Assembly: GCA_021805205.1 (NCBI GenBank)
Contig: JAJZFV010000044.1
Coordinates: forward strand, 1-64,000
DNA: 64,000 nt
Direction of reading: 5' to 3'
Source: Actinomycetes bacterium
Lineage (GTDB): Bacteria > Actinomycetota > Acidimicrobiia > Acidimicrobiales > Acidimicrobiaceae
Each line of letters begins with the position of its first letter. Position 1 is the stretch's first letter. This document shows, piece after piece, positions 55,700 through 64,000 of this stretch. The position numbers and the translations under genes were made by a program. Under the pieces are notes generated by a model, which saw only the letters and a list, made by a program, of their open reading frames with translations, did no database searches and was not told the origin of the DNA.

Positions 55700-55926
55700 A
55701 CTGCCTACTTTTTAAAATTAGGTAAAGTCCAATGGGCATTTACATCTCGTAATATATTCTTCTATAGGTAGTAAAAGTGCTTGTAGGGTACTTAGTCCTT
55801 TTATCCTTGCCATCCGCCTCTCCTAGTCAAAGACCTTTGCATTCGACGGTTTGCTCCTCTTGCTTTCCAAACTAAAGATCCAAAATTACAAAGTTCGTAT
55901 TTGGATTATTGAACGTAAGGTGATCC

Positions 55927-56832
55927 ATGCTTCACAAAGCAAATTTCATACATTCAGCGACTTCAAGATGGCAAATTGCCGTAGAGTTTGCAAAAGTTGC
56001 TCTTATTTCAACCATCGTTATCGCCTCGATTGACTCAGGAGCGTACCTTCGGAGCAAGACAAGTACCAAGGTTGCACTAGTAGCAAGTGGAGGTGGGAAT
56101 GGGAGTTACACCCTTAACCTCTACAGCATAAATAGCGCATCGAATCCCGGGAACCCAGGAGCTTCGACTACCTACGTGAGCAGAAGTGGCCAGGTGCTAT
56201 ACCCAGTAATGTTTCCAACCGTCACTCTGAATAGCACCCTCTTTTCCAACCCACCTTGTGTGGCGGTATTCTTCGAGTACTTCACCTCATCAGAACAAGC
56301 CGGATATTCCCGTTCGGTACTTCCACAACTGTTCCTATCCATACATCGCTCGTACCCATACTGCATCGACAAAGTCGTAACCACGCAAACGCCACCGACG
56401 AACCCTGCGATGAACGTCAATATCGTTCGATACGAGATAACCCGATCGCTCCCAATTCCAAAGCCTTCTTTTGACCCTCCCTTTACCCTCGTTTCGGTTC
56501 CGGCTTTCCTATCGTCGGGCGCGACACTTAGTGATCACTTAGATCTATCAACTCCAATTGGTCGTGTCATTGCCGATGCCACTGGCACCTTAGATATCAA
56601 CTTCGGGGATGGAACTTCGGACCTGAACACGAACCTATTGGGTGGACCATATCCCACCGGAAACATCACACATAGTTGGTCAAGTACCGGGTGTTATCTC
56701 GTTGATGTGACAGTGGATTGGACTGTTCGATACCAAACTCCAAATGGATCAGGGCAGATAAACGGGCTTACAACTGATGCGACCATTCCCAACTACTGCG
56801 TCTACAGTACGACCTCGCAAATCTATCGATAG
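55927..56832 (+). CDS. Secreted protein with PKD-like domain
   Basis: A 301-residue protein with one N-terminal hydrophobic segment (~20-40), which acts as a signal peptide or anchor. The C-terminal part (~215-285) contains INFGDGT and GNITHSWSSTGCYLVDVTVDW, the usual signature of a PKD-like beta-sandwich. The central part is unrecognised, with Cys residues that may form disulphides. Function is unknown. It is convergent with addA, only 7 bases between the stops. Confidence 0.72.
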   Translation: MLHKANFIHSATSRWQIAVEFAKVALISTIVIASIDSGAYLRSKTSTKVALVASGGGNGSYTLNLYSINSASNPGNPGASTTYVSRSGQVLYPVMFPTVTLNSTLFSNPPCVAVFFEYFTSSEQAGYSRSVLPQLFLSIHRSYPYCIDKVVTTQTPPTNPAMNVNIVRYEITRSLPIPKPSFDPPFTLVSVPAFLSSGATLSDHLDLSTPIGRVIADATGTLDINFGDGTSDLNTNLLGGPYPTGNITHSWSSTGCYLVDVTVDWTVRYQTPNGSGQINGLTTDATIPNYCVYSTTSQIYR

Positions 56833-56839
56833 ATTTCGA

Positions 56840-59800
56840 TCAAATCACCTTTTCGTATCTCTGCTCAAGAAGTCCTATTGGGGTCGAAAATAGAAAAATT
56901 GGCGACAAGACATTTACACTTGGATAAATAGCTTCGAGAGAACGCCTATAGAAATCGGCCTGGATGCGATAATGGTCTATCAAAGCTTCAACCTGACTCT
57001 CAGTAGAAGCTCCGACGACCTTGTAATCGACCACTTGAATCGATCCTCCGTCGATGAAGGCGAGGTCGATAATGCCCTCATTTAGGACGCCATCGATATG
57101 CACAGAAAAAGGAAACTCCGCTAGTGCCCTCCTTGTGCTGGCACCTATGTCGAAGCGATCGAGCCACGCCGTAAAATGTTCCACCGCTCGGCGAGCTCTA
57201 GTGCGCATCTCTTCTGTCTCTAGCTCGTCGAAGTTGGTACCACTACCCTGATCCACATCGTTTACTTTGGCATTGACGTAGGAGGCAAGAAATCTATGAA
57301 CAGCGATACCAACTTGGATCGATCGCTCTCTTGATGAATCGGCTCCACCTCCATCTTCCACCGAACCACCATGGGTTTCAAGCTCGATCGAAGCCGTCGC
57401 CCGCCACTTTCGACCTACCCGCTCTGCTACTAACCTTAAGAGTCGTTCGCGCTCGGCCGCATCGACTTTTAAGGTGCGGATACTCTTTTTAGGGTTAAAG
57501 ATTGGAACTTCAAGGTCGTCGACGAACAGCTCTCGAGCGTCGATCCCATCGATCTTGAATAGGCGATTATGAACCTTCGAGGAGTTCTTAGATTCACCAG
57601 ATTTAGTAGGAGGCGTGTCCTCCTCGAGAACCACGGCCAAGGTATTCATCGCACGTGTCGCCGCAACATAAAAAAGTCGCACCTCCTCATCATCGTCCGC
57701 AATATCCTCACTTTTCATAACTTCATCGAAATTGGAGGTCTTCAACCTTGAATTCAATTTGACCGCTATCGACGTATTCGAGAGCGATTCCAAATCCAAA
57801 GTGATCCTCTCGGCCGAACTAGCAAGTATTGAAGCTGAGGACCTAGAGCTGTTGCCGCTGGCAGTTGCAACAACAATTACGATCGGAAATTCGAGGCCCT
57901 TGGATGCGTGAATCGTCATCAGTCGTACGGCGTCGCTCTCAACGTCGCGCCCCTCGGCCTCGGTCAAAGTCTGCCTCTCGGAGACAATACCCTCTACATA
58001 AGAGACAAAAGATTCCGCCGGCAACCCTCTTGAGTCAAAATCTTTGCAGTAACCCAGGAAGGTATCGTAGTGGCGTAAAAACTCCTCCCCCGAATCTCTA
58101 AAACCATTCTCTAGGATCGAGAAGCGGCGGGCAACTAAGTTGACTCCTTCAGCTAACGAAAGATCTCGCACCGTAACCCGAAGATCTTCAAGTGCCGAGA
58201 GCAACTCCTCGACCAAATTGGCGGCTTGGTACCCCTCCTTTGCGAGGTTTTCTCTGCTGGTTGAGACAGCTCTACTGAATCGATCTTCACCTACATATTC
58301 TTGCAATCTCTCATTTGCCATACCAACACTCTCACTCTGCAGCAGTTGCACCAACGCCAATTGATCAAAGGGGCGAAATGCGGCACGCAAGAAGAGGAGG
58401 ATTTCAGCGATATATGGTTCATCAACGATAGATGCCCCTCCTATCGATCGATGCGGGACTCCTATATCACCCAGACTCCGTCGTATCGAACCAAGGACAC
58501 TTCTTGTCGGAAACAGTACAGCGATATCAGAGGGGCGCGCCAAACGTACTTCGCCATCGACCTCAATCTCTTGATCTAGATACTCTCTGACCAAATACGC
58601 AACCGACTTTGCCTGCGCAGCTCTCCTCTGCGATGCACTGCGCCTTTCCTCGCCAACGGTACAGGGCTTAATAACCGATACTACTTCGGCCTCTGCACGC
58701 TTGAATCTTCGAGCAGAGAGCATCGGCGCTAACTTAAAGTTCAAGTTTGCGGCAAATGTCGTTTCAAATATTTCATTGACCCAAGCAACTACAGAGGGGT
58801 GACTACGAAAGTTAGACCTAAGTGCGATCCGCGCATGATCGCGAGAGGCCACCTCCAAGTAAGTCGCTGGATCGGCACCTCTAAACCTATATATACTTTG
58901 ACGCGGATCGCCAACGAAAAAGAGCGCGGCACCAGACAGTGATGCTATTCGATCAAAGATGGCAACTTGGACCGGATCGGTATCTTGAAATTCATCTATC
59001 AAAATCACCTTATAGGTGCGGGCTATTTCGGATACGAGACTCTCATCGGCCCCGAGTAACAACTCATAACAAAGTCTTATCTGATCAGAAAAGGTGATTT
59101 TACCCATACTTTGGCGCAACATCCGTTCGCGTTGAGCGGCCATTGCCACATCCAAGACAAAGACACGAATGAGCTCATCGATCTTTTCCAAAATAGCCTC
59201 TTGAACCAAGTCGACGAAGTCATTGAACTCTTCGATTAGCTGCTTCTTGGCGTAAGTTCCGCCCCAATTAGGGGCCTGGCCCTTATTTTTTGGCAACTTA
59301 GTGAATAACTTTTTGGGTTCAGATTGGCCAGTAAGAGCAAGCAATTTGAAGACTCGATCGAAGGTGAAGCCGCTATCGGTAAGCAACCTAAGGTTTGGTA
59401 CGAAGGTCGATCTAATGACCTCTAACAGCGAATCGGAATCGGTGACACAAATTCGAGCCATCGAGGAAAGGCGATCTAGGGCTTCTTCAATGAAACGGTC
59501 GATCTCCAGCGACTCAAAGGCGGTGAGCGCCGACGATAGATGCGAGAGGTAATCCCCGTCCAGCGAGATCGTTACGAACGTTTCGTCGATCTCCTTTACT
59601 AAATCAACTACGTTTGACTCTTCAAAACCAAAACGAGAGAATAATTCGTGCAGTTGTGCCCTTTGGGGGGTCGCTGCTAGCTCGTCGTAGTAGCCACGTA
59701 TTGCCAAATCAAAGATCTTTGCTTTAGATGATGGATCTGTCGTACCAAATACGATTGGAAGGCCGGCCTCTAAGGGATACCTCGAAATAATCGAATTCGC

Positions 59801-60127
59801 AAACGAGTGTATGGTTCCAATTGGAGCTAAATTTAGTCCGGCTAAGGCGCCACGAAACTTTGAGGAAAGTTCTTGGGGTGTATCGGGTTTACGCATTCGA
59901 GAGATTAATTCACGGCGAAGGCGAACCTTTATCTCATTCGCAGCCGCTTCAGTGAAGGTAATTGCAAGGATTTGACCGATCTCCACCCCCGCTTCAATTG
60001 AATTTACGACACGCGATATCATCGAGCTGGTCTTGCCAGCACCGGCACCGGCCACTACAAAATGGTTCTTGAAGACCTCACGGGTAATTTCAATACGTTC
60101 CTCTTGATCCAATATCTGTTCATCCAT
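56840..60127 (-). CDS. addA: ATP-dependent helicase/nuclease subunit A (AddA)
   Basis: About 1095 residues; helicase and nuclease subunit of the AddAB double-strand break resection enzyme. UvrD-type motifs: Walker A AGAGAGKT (~30-37), ITFTEAAANEI, DEXQ-type box LIDEFQDTDPVQ, GDPRQSIYRFRGADP, TIHASKGLEFPIV and YVAATRA. A C-terminal RecB-like nuclease has GIIDLAFID...VVDYK. ATG 60127 is chosen; it overlaps the addB stop by 8 bases, whereas the 60151 start would overlap more. In most actinobacteria AdnAB replaces AddAB, so this is a lineage marker. Confidence 0.9.
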   Translation of the reverse strand: MDEQILDQEERIEITREVFKNHFVVAGAGAGKTSSMISRVVNSIEAGVEIGQILAITFTEAAANEIKVRLRRELISRMRKPDTPQELSSKFRGALAGLNLAPIGTIHSFANSIISRYPLEAGLPIVFGTTDPSSKAKIFDLAIRGYYDELAATPQRAQLHELFSRFGFEESNVVDLVKEIDETFVTISLDGDYLSHLSSALTAFESLEIDRFIEEALDRLSSMARICVTDSDSLLEVIRSTFVPNLRLLTDSGFTFDRVFKLLALTGQSEPKKLFTKLPKNKGQAPNWGGTYAKKQLIEEFNDFVDLVQEAILEKIDELIRVFVLDVAMAAQRERMLRQSMGKITFSDQIRLCYELLLGADESLVSEIARTYKVILIDEFQDTDPVQVAIFDRIASLSGAALFFVGDPRQSIYRFRGADPATYLEVASRDHARIALRSNFRSHPSVVAWVNEIFETTFAANLNFKLAPMLSARRFKRAEAEVVSVIKPCTVGEERRSASQRRAAQAKSVAYLVREYLDQEIEVDGEVRLARPSDIAVLFPTRSVLGSIRRSLGDIGVPHRSIGGASIVDEPYIAEILLFLRAAFRPFDQLALVQLLQSESVGMANERLQEYVGEDRFSRAVSTSRENLAKEGYQAANLVEELLSALEDLRVTVRDLSLAEGVNLVARRFSILENGFRDSGEEFLRHYDTFLGYCKDFDSRGLPAESFVSYVEGIVSERQTLTEAEGRDVESDAVRLMTIHASKGLEFPIVIVVATASGNSSRSSASILASSAERITLDLESLSNTSIAVKLNSRLKTSNFDEVMKSEDIADDDEEVRLFYVAATRAMNTLAVVLEEDTPPTKSGESKNSSKVHNRLFKIDGIDARELFVDDLEVPIFNPKKSIRTLKVDAAERERLLRLVAERVGRKWRATASIELETHGGSVEDGGGADSSRERSIQVGIAVHRFLASYVNAKVNDVDQGSGTNFDELETEEMRTRARRAVEHFTAWLDRFDIGASTRRALAEFPFSVHIDGVLNEGIIDLAFIDGGSIQVVDYKVVGASTESQVEALIDHYRIQADFYRRSLEAIYPSVNVLSPIFLFSTPIGLLEQRYEKVI

Positions 60128-63050
60128 CTTGTCGCAACAACCCTGCCTCATAGGCCGAAGATAGGGCTTCTATCTCCGAAACTTCAACTCCAGCAATATT
60201 GTCGCGACGACCAAATGGATAACAGAAAGAACACGGACTTCCGTCGTCCTTGAGGTGGTGGTATCTTGAGTAACTATTGTTTGCGATCGCACCAAGGGCA
60301 CTTCGCGAGCTAACTTTGGCGATACTTCGCCAAGTTGGATCAACGACCTTTCTCTCGATATTTCTTCGTTCGTTGAAGAACCAGTACTCAAGGCGCGCAC
60401 CATGACCATCGCTTGAAAGCATCTCGTCGTATAGGACGAGTTGCACTGAGGAAATACTCCCACTGCCCCCTCCTCCGAAGTAGGAGGAAGAGCCACTCTT
60501 GAAGTCCACAATGGCTACCACTCGATTTGCATCTTGGTTGTGGCGCACCACCATATCGGCTCGTCCTCGAAGCCCCACAATCGTTCCGCCATCTACCTCG
60601 ATCTCAATCGATGGTAGTTCGGCTTCGAATTCCACCGAATTTGCTGGGATCAAAAGGTCAAGATCATCACAAAATCTCCGGAAAAACTCCTTGGCCCATT
60701 TAGCTTCACGCATAACACGCTGCGCCTCAATCTTGCGCAGAAGCTTGAGTCGAGGGGTGTGCCATGGCAGTTCAACGTAACCCTCGTCCTCGACCGCAAA
60801 AGCAACCTCCATATCATCCGAGGGTGAAATCGCCTTGGACAACAGAAGTTCTATCACTTTGTGTGAATACGATCCCCTCGCAAGTGGGTCGCTGAAGCCA
60901 ATTTCATCAAAGTTTCGAAACTGATCTACCTTCAAAATTCGTCGGACAAAGTATTCATATGGGCATTTAATCCACTCTTCAACTGATGTAGGCGAAAGGA
61001 AGATAGCTCTCGTTTCGGATAAAGCGATCGACTGACCATCCTCGCTATTAGAGCTAAGAGGAGTCTCTGTATTAGAACTATTTAAACCTTTGGGCAAAGA
61101 AAATATAGGTTTTGGAGCCTTTGAAGGTGTTCCAATTGGACCAACAGTAGTAGCGAACTTCACCATCAGCTCCTCCATCGGGGGGAGTCGATCGCCTTCG
61201 ATCATTGCAAGAGTTGAATCAAACCGAAGCCTCTCTACCGCTTCAGAACTTAGAAATAGCGCCTCAACCGTAGAGAGTACTTCTGCTGGATGGAGGGTCT
61301 TCTCTTCAACAGTGTCCACCCTTGGCACGGTAACAATAACCTCGTGACACATAGAGATCGACATTGCAAGACTCCGGTTAGCGAGCGCTTCACTCTTTCT
61401 ATCACTTAGCAACCCCAAGCGCTCGCGCAAATTACCGTCCAAAAGCGAGCGAGGTGGTCGAGGAGGAAAGACGTCATCGGTCAGCCCCAAGAAAAATCCG
61501 ATGCGATTCGATATACAAGGAGCCGAAGATACGCTTTGTACTCGAAGAAGTTGACTCTCACCAACGATCGTCGCCTCCACTTCTTCGACCATGGAATTGA
61601 TAATCGACCATAGAGCTGGGGCAGATAGAACCTCTTTGCTAACGTAGTTATCGACCTCGTTAAGGCGAAGTAGAAGTTCGCCAAATTCATCTACGCCCTC
61701 GCTAACTTCGCCAAGCATAGAAAAGTCATCGAGATTGGAAGTCACAAACTCCTTTATGAGAAAGTGGAGCCTTTTGCCCGCAGCCGACCATTGACCCTCA
61801 GCGACGTTGGGATTTGAGATAATTGCTCTGAAAGAATCCGCAAAAGAAAAGAGCTTGCTCATCGCAATTGCGAGGTAGCGCAGCTGGGAGGGGACCTTAT
61901 CGTAGCTTGCGGCGAAGATCTTCGGACTTCCAATAAGAAATGGACTCGAAGCATATGAAAGTATCTCTCCATGACGCACCTTGGCGGCCTTGAGATCGGC
62001 GAGAAGTACTAAGAGGTCGTAGAAGTTTGAATTTGAATCAAGCTGCGTTAGGCGACTAACTAGCGATGCAAAGACTGCGACAACAGATCTTCGATCATCG
62101 GTTAATGAAGTTGTGACTCCAACCTCGTCAAATGCACTTCGCAAAATATCAAGGTAGCGAACACGGTCAGAAAAGGTGACCGAGATCTCGGCGAGATCTA
62201 CCCCCGCATCGAGCGCAGCGACAATCCGTTGAACAACGTAGGTCACTTCGCTACGGGGATCTGGCAGATCTACCCTTTGGAGCTGCCTTGGCAATGAGAA
62301 ACAGTCGATAACCGCAACATCGCGTTCGAGGAAGAACTCCCGCGGAATTAGTTCCTCGAACTCGGCGTCAATCTCACTACTACCAGAACTTCCATAGATC
62401 AAACAGCCATCAACCTTTGAAAGTAATTTGGCGGCAAATTCAACCGAAGGCAATACCAGTCCATGCGGTAGATACAAGATAATAGTTGGGAAGTTCGTCG
62501 ATAAATATTGGCAAAAGGCCTCATCTTCAAGTAGCTCATTTGCCCGCTTAAAGAGTTGACCGTCAAAATACCACCGATCTCCGAGCCGCTCAAAGACCTT
62601 TGCATATGCCACCTCCACGAGGTCGCTGGTTTTCCTAGAGATAATTGACTCAATGCGAGACGGTGGAGCCCATGCCCGATCTGCTATCGATATCGCAAGT
62701 CGGCTCGTCAACTCCTCGCTTTGGTCAATGTCAGACCACTTCGTAAATTCCAAGGCGATCTCCTTCAAAGCGACTCGGATCAGTGAATAGAGCTCTCGAT
62801 CCTGGACTCTCAATCGCCAGAAAGAGGGGTCGTTAGCCTTGACAAGCTCGTTAACGAAGGTAGGAAGGGTGCCAAATTCGACATTTACAAGTGCCGTTTC
62901 GCCTTTAATCGCGACTTCTCTACGTAACCCCCAAAGAGCCTGAACCGAAGGTGCGAGTACCATGACTTTAGGAGGCAAGATACCTCGCTGATCAACTTTT
63001 AGGTGCTCCGAAAGAACAGATAGCGGAGTTCTGTATTGATTAGACGACAT
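60120..63050 (-). CDS. addB: AddB-like nuclease subunit
   Basis: A 976-residue partner of AddA. There is no Walker A or other helicase motif, so it is a helicase-fold scaffold as expected for AddB. The C-terminal nuclease has the RecB-type GRADMVV...VDFKSG (~830-852). AddB proteins hold a 4Fe-4S cluster with one Cys before the nuclease and a C-x2-C-x5-C after it. Here Cys ~695 (KCPYEYF), Cys939 and Cys942 (CSFC) are present, but the last position is Arg. The gene starts at ATG 63050 and is translationally coupled to addA. Confidence 0.85.
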   Translation of the reverse strand: MSSNQYRTPLSVLSEHLKVDQRGILPPKVMVLAPSVQALWGLRREVAIKGETALVNVEFGTLPTFVNELVKANDPSFWRLRVQDRELYSLIRVALKEIALEFTKWSDIDQSEELTSRLAISIADRAWAPPSRIESIISRKTSDLVEVAYAKVFERLGDRWYFDGQLFKRANELLEDEAFCQYLSTNFPTIILYLPHGLVLPSVEFAAKLLSKVDGCLIYGSSGSSEIDAEFEELIPREFFLERDVAVIDCFSLPRQLQRVDLPDPRSEVTYVVQRIVAALDAGVDLAEISVTFSDRVRYLDILRSAFDEVGVTTSLTDDRRSVVAVFASLVSRLTQLDSNSNFYDLLVLLADLKAAKVRHGEILSYASSPFLIGSPKIFAASYDKVPSQLRYLAIAMSKLFSFADSFRAIISNPNVAEGQWSAAGKRLHFLIKEFVTSNLDDFSMLGEVSEGVDEFGELLLRLNEVDNYVSKEVLSAPALWSIINSMVEEVEATIVGESQLLRVQSVSSAPCISNRIGFFLGLTDDVFPPRPPRSLLDGNLRERLGLLSDRKSEALANRSLAMSISMCHEVIVTVPRVDTVEEKTLHPAEVLSTVEALFLSSEAVERLRFDSTLAMIEGDRLPPMEELMVKFATTVGPIGTPSKAPKPIFSLPKGLNSSNTETPLSSNSEDGQSIALSETRAIFLSPTSVEEWIKCPYEYFVRRILKVDQFRNFDEIGFSDPLARGSYSHKVIELLLSKAISPSDDMEVAFAVEDEGYVELPWHTPRLKLLRKIEAQRVMREAKWAKEFFRRFCDDLDLLIPANSVEFEAELPSIEIEVDGGTIVGLRGRADMVVRHNQDANRVVAIVDFKSGSSSYFGGGGSGSISSVQLVLYDEMLSSDGHGARLEYWFFNERRNIERKVVDPTWRSIAKVSSRSALGAIANNSYSRYHHLKDDGSPCSFCYPFGRRDNIAGVEVSEIEALSSAYEAGLLRQDG

Positions 63051-63300
63051 CGAGACTTCGATCTCCTAGCAGTGCTCTGTGGCGAAGTTGCTCAACCAAA
63101 CCTGACTCTAACACGGCGATGTTGATTATGCGTAACTCGTTAGATAAAGGCCAACCTCAATAAAGTTGCGAACCCTATTTTTTGATATCTACAATCGCCG
63201 AACCGAAAATATTTTAAAGATCTGAAACTATCAGTGCCACGCCGAAAAGCTCATGAGAACAAAGTAAGAACGAAGTATTATCTAACATGGTGTCTAATAG

Positions 63301-64000
63301 ATGATCTTACAGCTATTACAAAAATCAAGTATTTACCGATGGCTGTGGGACTCTCCCACCGATCCCCCTTTGTCGTCTCAGGCCGCTGCAATGTGGGTTG
63401 GAGCACTGTCAGCCGTCGGCTCGGCGGTCGGACTTCTCATTACCATATCGCTCGGAACCCCTTCACAATACATCATCAACTACGTTGCCAACCTCGTCTT
63501 CCTAGCAGCATCACTTATCATCATCAAACGCTCAGCACTAATAACCCGATTTGGTACTAACGTGGCTCTGGCATCGGGAACCATCGTGGTATCATTGCAG
63601 ATCGCAACGGGGTACGGCAAAGATCCCTCCTTGCTAGCCGTACTGTTCTACGTCTGGATCGTCCTTCTGGCATTTTCCTTTTTTTCAACAGCTGAGGCTT
63701 TAGGACACATCTTTTTCATCATCGCGTTGTACTCGCTCTCGTTAATATTCGGAGATAAGCCTTCTTCACCTCTGGCCGACTGGATTCTTACGATCTCTAC
63801 CCTTTTGGTTACTTCCATCTCAGCTGGCTACCTCAATTATTCGATACGAAAACTGGCGATAACCGATGCAATGACGGGAATTCTCAACCGAAAAGGATGG
63901 GATTTTGCCACGAATCGAGAGGTGTCAAGGGTCCATCGCAGCGAAGAGATGTTGATGGTAGGGCTAATTGACTTAAATGACTTCAAAAAAATAAACGACA
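63301..64000 (+). CDS. Membrane-bound GGDEF protein (partial, cut by window end)
   Basis: The frame opens at ATG 63301 directly after an in-frame TAG and runs off the window. About six hydrophobic helices (residues ~30-185) form a membrane sensor region. The GGDEF domain then begins (LAITDAMTGILNRKGWDF, GLIDLNDFKKIND), so it is a diguanylate cyclase candidate acting at the membrane. The GG(D/E)EF active-site loop itself lies beyond 64000, so activity cannot be judged. It is divergent from addB by 250 bases. No strong ribosome binding site precedes the ATG. Confidence 0.85.
   Translation, partial: MILQLLQKSSIYRWLWDSPTDPPLSSQAAAMWVGALSAVGSAVGLLITISLGTPSQYIINYVANLVFLAASLIIIKRSALITRFGTNVALASGTIVVSLQIATGYGKDPSLLAVLFYVWIVLLAFSFFSTAEALGHIFFIIALYSLSLIFGDKPSSPLADWILTISTLLVTSISAGYLNYSIRKLAITDAMTGILNRKGWDFATNREVSRVHRSEEMLMVGLIDLNDFKKIND

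Overview
The window looks like a chromosomal segment from an actinobacterium, probably an Acidimicrobiia-type lineage of moderate GC content (inference). The evidence is a mycothiol ligase (mshC), an InhA-like enoyl reductase, an F420:NADP oxidoreductase, phosphatidylinositol-mannoside genes (pgsA-patA-pimA), a type II glutamine synthetase, and a pdxST-yebC-ruvCAB neighbourhood like that of mycobacteria. Double-strand break repair is of the AddAB type rather than the mycobacterial AdnAB type.

Layout. 1-9.4 kb is a sparsely coded region. It holds an archaeal-type valS, a secreted DUF11-like surface protein, a second 830-bp copy of the valS 3' end and an isochorismatase-fold hydrolase, followed by ettA to 11.1 kb. 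11.4-26.3 kb is an accessory or defence island. It holds a Panacea (PanA) antitoxin with an unrecognised partner, an AAA/DUF4143 ATPase, a DUF4232 lipoprotein, and a restriction-like cluster: a DUF262/DUF1524 nuclease, two related adenine-methylase-like proteins, a T5orf172/GIY-YIG-helicase protein and an AlbA_2 protein. The DUF262 protein and the helicase appear to share a C-terminal RAMA-like domain, which suggests one system.

26.4-45.5 kb is mostly housekeeping: glutaryl-CoA dehydrogenase, thrS, glnII, queA, a class III aminotransferase with a divergent MocR regulator, ruvCAB, a peroxiredoxin, yebC, pdxST (pdxT appears to start at a rare ATT codon), a DUF3048 lipoprotein, an M48-like protein whose zinc motif is lost, and pimA, patA and pgsA.

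45.6-51.9 kb is a tightly coupled five-gene operon on the minus strand behind a cobalamin riboswitch. It encodes an alpha/alpha-barrel surface protein, a DUF4430 protein and the EcfT, fused EcfAA' and S subunits of an ECF transporter. The first two proteins match the two domains of animal intrinsic factor/transcobalamin split into separate chains, so the operon is read as a B12 capture and uptake system.

52-63 kb carries a HIT protein, mshC, npdG, the inhA-like fabI, an SRPBCC-like protein, a secreted PKD-like protein and addAB. The window ends inside a membrane-bound GGDEF protein. No tRNA, rRNA, CRISPR array or intact insertion sequence was recognised.
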